DNA of 38,032 bases. Origin: Bacteroidales bacterium. GTDB lineage: Bacteria > Bacteroidota > Bacteroidia > Bacteroidales > UBA932. The stretch is taken from the NCBI GenBank assembly GCA_024689985.1, contig JAILCZ010000124.1, positions 1 through 38,032 on the forward strand. Direction: 5' to 3'. Position numbers and translations under genes: made by a program. Below the pieces are notes generated by a model. That model worked only from the letters and a program-made list of their open reading frames with translations, was not told the DNA's origin and did not search any database. Every line of letters begins with the position of its first letter. Position 1 is the first letter of the stretch. Shown in pieces: positions 30,724-38,032 of the stretch.

Positions 30724-31410
30724 ATGAAAAAGACAATAGTTATATCACTTCTTTGCCTAATAGGGTTTTGTATTAGTGCACAGACAAAAGATTATTATTC
30801 AGGGCTGAGACAACCCGATACAATATTTGTCAACAATACCAATTACAGGACATCAAGATATCCAAGTTTTCCCAATTTTGATGAGTATTGTAGGGTATAT
30901 GTAACAAATACCAACAACTATTCCCTTATAAGACAACTATATAAAGCGAGGAATAAAGAAACAGGAACGCAAGTCGGGGGTTATTATCAAGAAAAACTTT
31001 ATAGATATAACCTGTTCACCAAAACAACTGCCGCAAAAGCACTTTTAGAGCAGGTATTCAGCAACGAAGAACGCCTGTCTTTAACTAGCCAGGATAACTT
31101 CTTACGACTGGAACTGTTTGTTGACAAATACGGCAATGTATGTGGTGTTGGATTCTGTTTTGAATATACCGATGATGACAAGACAATTCTTGCCATTTCT
31201 CCTGAAAAACTTGCAGCCATTGAAAGTCTGTTAATTGAAAAACTGAAAATAGACCTCAAAGATGATAAAGAGGAAGTGAGCTCCTCTGAGCGAAGAATGC
31301 AATTGAAAAAGTTCATCTACGAAAAATGTGATTTTGTTTATTTAAGAACGTACCTATACGTATCTTTCAATGGGAATGATATAGTAGTAACACGCGAACA
31401 TAAAAAGTAG
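30724..31410 (+). CDS. Secreted hypothetical protein, island paralog B (shorter C-terminus)
   Basis: Signal peptide MKKTIVISLLCLIGFCISAQ then TKDYYSG; core 'YTDDDKTILAISPEKLAAIESLLIEKLKIDLKDDKEEVSSSERRMQLKKF...DFVYLRTYLYVSFNG'. Confidence 0.8.
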   Translation: MKKTIVISLLCLIGFCISAQTKDYYSGLRQPDTIFVNNTNYRTSRYPSFPNFDEYCRVYVTNTNNYSLIRQLYKARNKETGTQVGGYYQEKLYRYNLFTKTTAAKALLEQVFSNEERLSLTSQDNFLRLELFVDKYGNVCGVGFCFEYTDDDKTILAISPEKLAAIESLLIEKLKIDLKDDKEEVSSSERRMQLKKFIYEKCDFVYLRTYLYVSFNGNDIVVTREHKK

Positions 31411-31587
31411 ATGAAAGAATCATTAAGACATGTATATATATGGCTTCTGTCAATCCTCGGATTGGCGGAAGCTGTATATATAAAGTTATTTCACACATGT
31501 CAGGAAAATAGAATATTTAATTATTTTAGAGAAGCATGGCAAGCATTTGAAAAATCATATCAAGAGTACAGGGCTAGTTTAGGTTAA
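31411..31587 (+). CDS. Small ORF copy 3 (N-terminal + middle; 58 aa), possible single-pass membrane protein
   Basis: MKESLRHVYIWLLSILGLAEAVYIKLFHTCQENRIFNYFREAWQAFEKSYQEYRASLG*; ATG immediately follows the stop of paralog B; below the 60-aa size of the supplied track; hydrophobic segment VYIWLLSILGLAEAVYI. Confidence 0.6.
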   Translation: MKESLRHVYIWLLSILGLAEAVYIKLFHTCQENRIFNYFREAWQAFEKSYQEYRASLG

Positions 31588-31612
31588 AACATATAAAGTA
31601 ACAGATAGTTTT

Positions 31613-32356
31613 ATGAAAAGGACACTTTTGATTTCACTATCGTGTCTTCTCTGTATTTCCTTGTATTCACAGACAAGGAATTACTATGCAGGCCATAAGG
31701 ATTGTGACACTCTCACTATTGAAAATAGTAAGTACATAGTACACTCATTCTCATACGAGTCATTCACAAAAGAACATAAGCACATCACATTTCGTAGCAT
31801 CAACAATAGAATACGAGACTACGACGATTTTAACATACGAAGAAAAAAAGCTGGTTTTGTGATGCTTCCATGTACCACAGACACATACGTTAATCACGAA
31901 GCAGGGCGAGTTCTTCTCAAAGAGGTCTTTGATGCTCAAGATTGTCAAAGACTATCTGGATTAAAAAAAGGGTTTAACATAAGAATAAAAATAAACCCCT
32001 CTGGTCATATCTGCGAGGTTGAATTCAACTTAGACTACACTGATGACGACAAAAGAATCCTTTCTATTTCACCCGAGAAACTTGTCGCGATTGAAAAAAG
32101 ACTGAAAGAACAATTACACATTGATTTAAACAACGATGAAGATCCTTCTGAAAAAAGAAGGATCTGGCGTAAAGAGTTCTTTGAGCACTTTGATTTCGAT
32201 TATATGCCAACTACCTTATTTGTTCGTTTCAATGGGGATCTCGAAATCATGAATAAATGCGACATCGATGATGAGAGAGAGCCAAAACTGAAAGAATTAT
32301 TTGAAGTATACAATTCAAATATTCCACTCCATCTTTTGGACGATTTATTCTTCTAA
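31613..32356 (+). CDS. Secreted hypothetical protein, island paralog C
   Basis: Signal peptide MKRTLLISLSCLLCISLYSQ then TRNYYAG; aligns through to the C-terminal region with paralog A (SKYIVHSF / NKYIVYSF; FNIRRKKAG / YNIRRKDPN; NNDEDPSEKRRIWRKEFF / NEDEDPSAERKNKRKEFL; MNKCDIDDE / LNHCDIIDE). Confidence 0.8.
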   Translation: MKRTLLISLSCLLCISLYSQTRNYYAGHKDCDTLTIENSKYIVHSFSYESFTKEHKHITFRSINNRIRDYDDFNIRRKKAGFVMLPCTTDTYVNHEAGRVLLKEVFDAQDCQRLSGLKKGFNIRIKINPSGHICEVEFNLDYTDDDKRILSISPEKLVAIEKRLKEQLHIDLNNDEDPSEKRRIWRKEFFEHFDFDYMPTTLFVRFNGDLEIMNKCDIDDEREPKLKELFEVYNSNIPLHLLDDLFF

Positions 32357-32364
32357 GACGAGAT

Positions 32365-32421
32365 ATGAAAGAATCAATAAGCTATGTATGTGCTGCTTTT
32401 GAGGTTCAATATACTCTATGA
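32365..32421 (+). pseudogene. Small ORF copy 4 (N-terminal remnant; 18 aa)
   Basis: MKESISYVCAAFEVQYTL*; 'atgaaagaatcaataagctatgta' resembles 'atgaaagaatcattaagacatgta' of copy 3; ATG 8 nt after the stop of paralog C. Confidence 0.45.
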
Positions 32422-32496
32422 ATAGAAGGCTCCGAATCCATCCTGATAAAGCACAGAGTAAAGCAGATACTCGAAGAGCAATAACACACTAAAAAA

Positions 32497-32524
32497 GGCG
32501 TCCGTGAGTTTTTCACGGGCGCCC
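32497..32524. terminator. Terminator hairpin between the island and the convergent ROK gene
   Basis: GGCG-T-CCGTG-AGTTTTT-CACGG-G-CGCC preceded by A-run on the + strand (T-run for the - strand transcript). Confidence 0.75.
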
Positions 32525-32556
32525 TTAGCTGTTTATATCTGTTAAAAGAAACGTCT

Positions 32557-33519
32557 CTAGAGTTCCCAGGCAAGAGCGGATGCGCCAAGGATGGCGGCAT
32601 CTGACTCCTTGAGGGAAGAATATACAAGCTTTACCTTGTTCTTCCAGAATGGGAGGCAGTATGCGTTCATTGCCTTCTCGATAGGCTCTGTGAGGAATTC
32701 CTTCGAGCGAGCGAGACCACCGAAGAGGACGATAGCCTCAGGAGCTGAGAATGCGATGAAATCAGCAAAGCTCATACCGAGCATTGTTCCGGTGTAATCG
32801 AAGATCTTCTTTGCAAGGGCGTCGCCTTCCTTTGCAGCTTCGTAAACATCCTTTGAAGTGATGTTGTCAACGCCGCGAAGGAGTGAAGGCTCGTCTGACA
32901 TCTGAAGCCACTCGCGTGCAGTCTTGGCAACTCCGATTGCGGAGCAGTATGCCTCGAGACAGCCAGTCTTGCCACAGTTGCAGTGACGACCGTTGTAACG
33001 GACTGCGGTAGTGTGGCCGAGCTCGCCGGCGAAGCCATCGTGACCATAGACGATCTTGCCGTCGATGACGATGCCGCTGCCGACACCTGTACCGAGGGTG
33101 ATCATAATGAAATTCTTCATACCTCTAGCGGCTCCGTATGTCATCTCACCTACTGCAGCAGCGTTTGCGTCATTGGTAAGGGAAACAGGAATGCCGCCTA
33201 CAGCCTCAGAAAGCATTTTTGCGAAAGGAATTGATGTTCCTACAGCCCACGCGAGGTTCGGTGCGTAAGCAATCGTACCCTCGTAGTAGTTTCCGTTAGG
33301 AGCGCCAACACCGATTCCACGGATCTGGCCTTCCTTCTTAGCTTCACTTATAAGTTTGAGAGTGGCGTCAGCAAGGGCATCAACATAAGCCTTTGCATCT
33401 GCGCCGTATATATCTGAACGAATAACGGTCTGAGCCAAAACGGCTCCTCTGGCGTCAACGACGCCGAGTTTCGAGGTCTGACCTCCGATGTCGATTCCGA
33501 CAACACAATCAAGTGCCAT
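32557..33519 (-). CDS. ROK family sugar kinase (glucokinase-like)
   Basis: 'VVGIDIGGQTSKLGVVDARG', 'LTNDANAAAVGEMTYGAARGMKNFIMITLGTGVGSGIVIDG', 'GELGHTTAVRYNGRHCNCGKTGCLEAYCS'. Confidence 0.95.
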   Translation of the reverse strand: MALDCVVGIDIGGQTSKLGVVDARGAVLAQTVIRSDIYGADAKAYVDALADATLKLISEAKKEGQIRGIGVGAPNGNYYEGTIAYAPNLAWAVGTSIPFAKMLSEAVGGIPVSLTNDANAAAVGEMTYGAARGMKNFIMITLGTGVGSGIVIDGKIVYGHDGFAGELGHTTAVRYNGRHCNCGKTGCLEAYCSAIGVAKTAREWLQMSDEPSLLRGVDNITSKDVYEAAKEGDALAKKIFDYTGTMLGMSFADFIAFSAPEAIVLFGGLARSKEFLTEPIEKAMNAYCLPFWKNKVKLVYSSLKESDAAILGASALAWEL

Positions 33520-33554
33520 AGTCTATTAGTATTCTATATTATTATATTCTGAAA

Positions 33555-34799
33555 TTAGTCAACCTTGATGTCCTTGTTCACGTTCTTGCTACCTGCAACC
33601 GCATAGTAGATGAGGTATGTAAGGCAGGCAACGAGAAGCCAGTAGCTCTGGAGAGAGCCGACCTTGTCAGCGATGACATTCTGTACGAACGGAATGATAC
33701 CACCACCGCAGACGAGAGCCATAAAGATACCCGAAGCCGCAGCAGTGTATTTTCCGAGGCCTTCAGCAGCGAGGTTGAAAATTGAACCCCACATAATGGA
33801 TGTGCAGAGACCGCAGAGCATCATACAGATGAGGACTACAGGAACTGTTCCTGCCATAACTGTCTCAGGGATGAAGATGATGCCGAGGATGAGAACGATG
33901 GCAGCAGAGGCAGTTGCTGAAAGCATAGTCTTGCTGCTTACCTTCGCACCTATGGCACCGCCCACGAGACGGCCGATAAGCATACAGAACCAGTAGAGGC
34001 CGACGAGAGTACCTACGAGAGCCGGGCTGATCTGCTGTGAGAAATAAACGTTTGCAGTGTTAGGAATACCTACCTCGATACCCACATAGAAGAAGATGGC
34101 GATGGCGCCGAGAACGAAGTGACGGAATGAAAGAGGGCTGTGTGGGTCCTTGTTTGCATTTCCGGCCTTGCGTGCTGCCTTCTCCTCTGCAGTCTCCATA
34201 TGAGGCTCAGGGATGTTGGTAAGGAGGATGACGATGAATGCGACAGCGAAGATTGCCATTGCAAGGATCATTACAGGAGCAGCCTTTGCCACTGTAGCGC
34301 CCTTGAGGGAACCTCCGACGAGCCAACCTACGAATACAGGAGCGATGGTACCACCGATTGAGTTGCAGCTACCACCAAGCTGAATAAGCTGGTTGCCCTT
34401 GTTTCCGCCGCCACCGAGGGTGTTGAGCATAGGGTTTACGACGATGTTGAGCATACACATAGAGAATCCGGCTACGAAAGCGCCGGCTACATATACTGCG
34501 AAAGACTCAACATAACCTGAGAGGAACTGGATGCCGACTCCGACGAAACCGATAACGACAGCCATAAGAGATGTGAACTTATATCCCTTTCTCTTGAGAA
34601 TGAGACCGGCTGGAATACCCATACAAGCGTATGCGATGAAGTTGGCGAGGGAACCGAGCTGAGAAAGAGCCTTTGAAGCACCGAACTGCTCAGTAACGAT
34701 AGTTCCCATTGAACCGGCGAGGTTTGTGACGAACGCAATCATAAAGAAAAGCGCGAACATCACGATAATCGCAGGGAGGTTTGAATTTTTCTGTGACAT
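33555..34799 (-). CDS. MFS sugar transporter (FucP/GluP-like)
   Basis: Multi-TM MFS protein with 'GMCMLNIVVNPMLN'-type segment (CMLNIVVNPMLNTLGGGGNKGNQLIQLGGSCNSIGGTIAP'); immediately upstream of ROK kinase. Confidence 0.88.
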   Translation of the reverse strand: MSQKNSNLPAIIVMFALFFMIAFVTNLAGSMGTIVTEQFGASKALSQLGSLANFIAYACMGIPAGLILKRKGYKFTSLMAVVIGFVGVGIQFLSGYVESFAVYVAGAFVAGFSMCMLNIVVNPMLNTLGGGGNKGNQLIQLGGSCNSIGGTIAPVFVGWLVGGSLKGATVAKAAPVMILAMAIFAVAFIVILLTNIPEPHMETAEEKAARKAGNANKDPHSPLSFRHFVLGAIAIFFYVGIEVGIPNTANVYFSQQISPALVGTLVGLYWFCMLIGRLVGGAIGAKVSSKTMLSATASAAIVLILGIIFIPETVMAGTVPVVLICMMLCGLCTSIMWGSIFNLAAEGLGKYTAAASGIFMALVCGGGIIPFVQNVIADKVGSLQSYWLLVACLTYLIYYAVAGSKNVNKDIKVD

Positions 34800-35056
34800 T
34801 TTAATGATTATTATTTTTGTTGTGTTTTATCTATGCGGCGTAAAATCGTACCAATTTACGAAAAAAGAGTAATAAAAAGAAAAAAATCGCCCGCACACTT
34901 GTTTATGCAGACGATTGTATATAAAACGAACTTAACAAGGTACGCGTCTCACAGTCACCTGTTTGCCGTGCACCGAGGACGAATATACCAAGTTTTTAAC
35001 CTAATGACCAAATGGATTCAACCAAAAGACAACAATTTTCCCCAAAAGACGATTTT

Positions 35057-35968
35057 CTAACTATTTCTATATTCTGACGGAGTCATTCCAGTATGAGCCT
35101 TGAAAAACTTGTAGAAAACGGACTGATTCGAGAAATGAAGCCTATAGACAATCTGTTTAATGGAGATGTCCGAGTATTTGAGAAGGTTCTTCGCTTCGAG
35201 GACGACGAAGGAATCTATCCACTCCGGAGCAGAGCGGCCGCTGATGTTCTTGATGATCTTTGACAGATACTTCGGAGTGATGCAGAGCTTTTCCGCATAG
35301 AATGTCACGTTCCTCTCGGTATTGTGATACTCGGTGACGAGGCGCAGGAACTGATCCAGCACCATCTTGTTCCTGGCCGAAGGAGCCGACACGCTCTGCT
35401 TGGCGGCAGAAATAGCCTGTGCCCAGACAGAAGCCAGCAGATACAGAACCGAAGAAAGCAGGGATGCCACCGAATCCTTCTTGTTAGGAATGTCCGATGT
35501 AAGCAGGTCTGCCGCAAGGTCCAGATACTTGGCACTCACCCTGAGGCTGTCCCCTTTCAGGCGGATGCAGGGATTGTTGAACACAATCATACTCTCGTTG
35601 AAGAGATGATTGAAGTCCAGACGGAGGCTCGACATAAATTCGCGTGAGACCGCTATCATAAAGAAACGGAATTTCTCCAGGTCGGCGAGTTTCATCTCGG
35701 ATACCCTGATGATATTGCCAGGGACGCTGAAGATAAGGGTGTTTTCCTTTAATTCAAATGTATTGAGATTCAGGTCCAGGCTGAAATGTCCCTTCAGACA
35801 AAAAATGGCAATGTAACCGTCAAAACGACAGGGATATCTGAACATTTTCAGGCTCCTGTCATACCTGAAATCCGCGATGAAGAAGTCATCACCCAGACCC
35901 GCAACCGACTCGCCCGGGAAGAGGGCTTTCAGCTTGCTGATATTCAGGGTCTGCATCAAATCTTCCAT
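35057..35968 (-). CDS. AraC family transcriptional regulator
   Basis: C-terminal 'YAEKLCITPKYLSKIIKNISGRSAPEWIDSFVVLEAKNLLKYSDISIKQIVYRLHFSNQSVFYKFFKAHTGMTPSEYRNS'. Confidence 0.93.
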   Translation of the reverse strand: MEDLMQTLNISKLKALFPGESVAGLGDDFFIADFRYDRSLKMFRYPCRFDGYIAIFCLKGHFSLDLNLNTFELKENTLIFSVPGNIIRVSEMKLADLEKFRFFMIAVSREFMSSLRLDFNHLFNESMIVFNNPCIRLKGDSLRVSAKYLDLAADLLTSDIPNKKDSVASLLSSVLYLLASVWAQAISAAKQSVSAPSARNKMVLDQFLRLVTEYHNTERNVTFYAEKLCITPKYLSKIIKNISGRSAPEWIDSFVVLEAKNLLKYSDISIKQIVYRLHFSNQSVFYKFFKAHTGMTPSEYRNS

Positions 35969-36031
35969 AACTTTTAGTTTAAGGATTCTACGATTTTATA
36001 ATAAAATTCAATACTACCAAGGTAAAAATGG

Positions 36032-36064
36032 GCAAAAATTCGACCTTTTGCAAATTTTCGACCT
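36032..36064 (+). promoter_or_regulatory. Tandem 15-nt direct repeats in the AraC/tolC divergent intergenic region
   Basis: gcaaaaattcgacct (36032-36046) and gcaaattttcgacct (36050-36064), 13/15 identical, 18-nt period. Confidence 0.6.
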
Positions 36065-36120
36065 AAAAAGTATCAAAAATGACAATCCCGGGGGCAACAT
36101 CTTTGCAGTCAAATTCTGCC

Positions 36121-36158
36121 GGTACGAATAGTATCGTATACAAAGAATTATTCGTACC
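36121..36158. promoter_or_regulatory. Inverted repeat (candidate operator) upstream of the tolC-like gene
   Basis: ggtacgaata (36121-36130) - 18 nt - tattcgtacc (36149-36158): perfect 10-bp arms; right arm overlaps a TACCTTTA (36155-36162) resembling a -7 element. Confidence 0.65.
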
Positions 36159-36191
36159 TTTAATAGGAATTATGGAATAATTTATACCATT

Positions 36192-37718
36192 ATGAAGTCA
36201 CTAACTAAGATTCTGACCATCCTCGTAACACTGGCAGCGATGCCATCAGCAGCAAAGGCTCAGCAGACTCTGACCCTTGAAGACTGCCGAAAGATGGCCA
36301 TTGAGAACAACCAGGACGTCCAGCAGGCCCGCACGAAAGTCGAAATGGCGGGATATGACAGACAGATCGCTTTCTCCAATTATCTTCCGAACATATCGGC
36401 CACAGGTGCCTATATGTACAACTCGGAGAACATCAACCTCATCAGCGAAGATATGGGCACGATGCTGTCCAATCTAGGGACCGGAGTGCAGGGCAACCTA
36501 ACCCAGACTATGACCCAGCTGATGACGGCAATCCAGTCCAATCCTCAGGCGGCCCTCGAGTATGTGAACAGCCCTATGTGGCAGACCGTACTCGGAGCCC
36601 TGTCGCAGACAGACGTGTCCACTGCCCTCAATTCACTCGGTGCAGAGATGCAGAAGAGCTTCGAGGTGGACATAGAGAACGTGTTCATCGCAGGAGTATC
36701 CCTCCAGCAGCCAGTCTTTATGGGCGGCAAGATCATCGCGGCAAACAAGATCGCACGCCTCGCCGAAGAACTCGCCAAGGCTCAGTACGACACGAAATAT
36801 CAGCAGACAATAATTGACGTCGACCAGGCTTACTGGCAGGCGGTTTCGGTAGCGGCGAAGAAGAGACTCGCCGAATCCTACGCCGACCTCCTCCATAAGA
36901 TGGAGAAAGATGTCGAAATCACCATAGCTGAAGGAGTTGCGACTGAATCCGACGCCCTCAACATCAAGGTGAAAGCCAACGAGGCTGATATGCTCCTCAC
37001 CAAGGCCACAGGCGGACTGAAGCTCTCCAAGATGCTTCTCTGCAAGCTCGTAGGCCTCGACCTCAACTCCGATATCGTCCTCGCTGACGAAGCCCTGGAC
37101 GCCATCCCTGTCCCTCAGCTCGGAGCGGAGAAACCGATTGAAGACATCTGGGCAGACAGGTCCGAGACAAGGAGCCTCGACCTCGCCAGCCAGATCTACG
37201 ACGGCAAGGTAGCAGTGGCAAGGGCAGATATGATGCCTAAGGTTGCCCTGATGGCAAATTACCTTATGAGCAACCCTAACCCGTACAACGGATTCCAGAA
37301 GGAATGGGGCGGAATGTTCAACGCCGGCGTAGTGGTCAACATCCCTATATTCCACGGATTCAACGCCCTCAACAAGACCAGGAAGGCCAAGGCAGAGGCA
37401 ACGCTCTACCGCAGCCAGTATGAGAATGCGAAGAATCTCATCAATCTCCAGGTAAGCCAGCTCCGCGAACAGCAGGGCGAAGCAGTGGAGAAGCTCGTGA
37501 TGGCGGAGAACAACCTCAAGCACGCCGAGGAGAACCTCAGGGTAGCTACGCTTGGCTTCGAGAACGGAGTCGTCAGCACGACGGTAGCAATGGGAGCCCA
37601 GACAGCCTGGCTGAAGGCTCATTCAGAATACATTGACGCAGGCATAGAGTTGCAGATGACCAACAGCAACCTCAACAAAGCAGAGGGCAACCTCAAGTCA
37701 GACATTGATGAAAAATAA
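36192..37718 (+). CDS. TolC-family outer membrane efflux protein
   Basis: Signal peptide; 'QTLTLEDCRKMAIENNQDVQQARTKVEMAGYDRQIAFSNYLPNISATGAYMY', 'QQPVFMGGKIIAANKIARLAEELAKAQYD', 'VVNIPIFHGFNALNKTRKAKAEATLYRSQYENAKNLINLQV'. Confidence 0.94.
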   Translation: MKSLTKILTILVTLAAMPSAAKAQQTLTLEDCRKMAIENNQDVQQARTKVEMAGYDRQIAFSNYLPNISATGAYMYNSENINLISEDMGTMLSNLGTGVQGNLTQTMTQLMTAIQSNPQAALEYVNSPMWQTVLGALSQTDVSTALNSLGAEMQKSFEVDIENVFIAGVSLQQPVFMGGKIIAANKIARLAEELAKAQYDTKYQQTIIDVDQAYWQAVSVAAKKRLAESYADLLHKMEKDVEITIAEGVATESDALNIKVKANEADMLLTKATGGLKLSKMLLCKLVGLDLNSDIVLADEALDAIPVPQLGAEKPIEDIWADRSETRSLDLASQIYDGKVAVARADMMPKVALMANYLMSNPNPYNGFQKEWGGMFNAGVVVNIPIFHGFNALNKTRKAKAEATLYRSQYENAKNLINLQVSQLREQQGEAVEKLVMAENNLKHAEENLRVATLGFENGVVSTTVAMGAQTAWLKAHSEYIDAGIELQMTNSNLNKAEGNLKSDIDEK

Positions 37719-37730
37719 AAAATAACAGAT

Positions 37731-38032
37731 ATGAAACAGCAGCAGAATTACAATCTCGTTATCGGATTGCTTGCACTCATCGGAATCATCCTCACAATCG
37801 CAGTAATCGGTTACATCGTATCAAAGCCTAAACCGCTCGTCCTCCAGGGCGAGGCTGAAGCCAGCGAATACAGAGTTTCCGGTATGGTACCGGGCCGTGT
37901 CGAGACCCTCTTCGTAAAGCAGGGCGACAAGGTGCAGAAGGGCGACACCGTCGCTTACATCCGTTCATATCAGGTTCAGGCCAAGATGGCCCAGGCTACA
38001 TCCGTAAAGGCTGCAGCCCAGGCTCAGAGCGC
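37731..38032 (+). CDS. HlyD-family membrane fusion protein (3' truncated by window end)
   Basis: MKQQQNYNLVIGLLALIGIILTIAVIGYIVSKPKPLVLQGEAEASEYRVSGMVPGRVETLFVKQGDKVQKGDTVAYIRSYQVQAKMAQA... Confidence 0.88.
   Translation, partial: MKQQQNYNLVIGLLALIGIILTIAVIGYIVSKPKPLVLQGEAEASEYRVSGMVPGRVETLFVKQGDKVQKGDTVAYIRSYQVQAKMAQATSVKAAAQAQS

Noticed and set aside
36633-37622. 329-aa - strand ORF
   Set aside because: Antisense to the tolC-like gene, no domain signal, same codon-bias explanation.
1-38032. CTAG scarcity as a second avoided tetranucleotide
   Set aside because: CTAG looks infrequent (about 16 on a quick scan), but CTAG is commonly rare in bacteria, so it is not evidence of a specific system here.

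Overview
This 38 kb window looks like a Bacteroidota (Bacteroidales-type) chromosome segment, densely coded with housekeeping genes. From left to right I read: CotH-like lipoprotein, DUF1573 lipoprotein, ald, efp(-), ispH(-), cmk(-), a sigma-54 response regulator, a secreted hypothetical, M16 peptidase, O-methyltransferase, dnaX, lptB, metG(-), dnaG(-), DUF308 membrane protein(-), fhs, PHP phosphatase, recQ(-), FKBP PPIase, DUF3127 protein, miaA(-), an acidic-tailed protein(-), YigZ/IMPACT protein, pyrB, serC, serA, DUF1015 protein, a ~2.9 kb AT-rich island, ROK kinase(-), sugar MFS(-), AraC regulator(-), tolC-like, and a truncated hlyD-like gene. No rRNA, tRNA, CRISPR or transposase was recognised. 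The most interesting region is the island at about 29.6-32.4 kb. It holds three tandem paralogous secreted proteins, each followed within 0-8 nt by a start codon of a small ORF. Those small ORFs look like differently decayed copies of one small gene, and most are too short for the supplied ORF track. A manual scan also indicates that CATG is strongly depleted in the backbone (6 sites in ~35 kb) but occurs at roughly chance density in the island (8 sites in ~2.5 kb). This suggests a host-wide CATG-directed pressure and recent acquisition of the island. Other points: a response regulator with no Fis/HTH domain and a GAFTSA loop, a DUF3127 protein ending in an SSB-like tip, operator-like repeats upstream of the efflux operon, and a 21-bp tandem duplication of the serC stop region. 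All family calls come from reading the translations; no database search was run.
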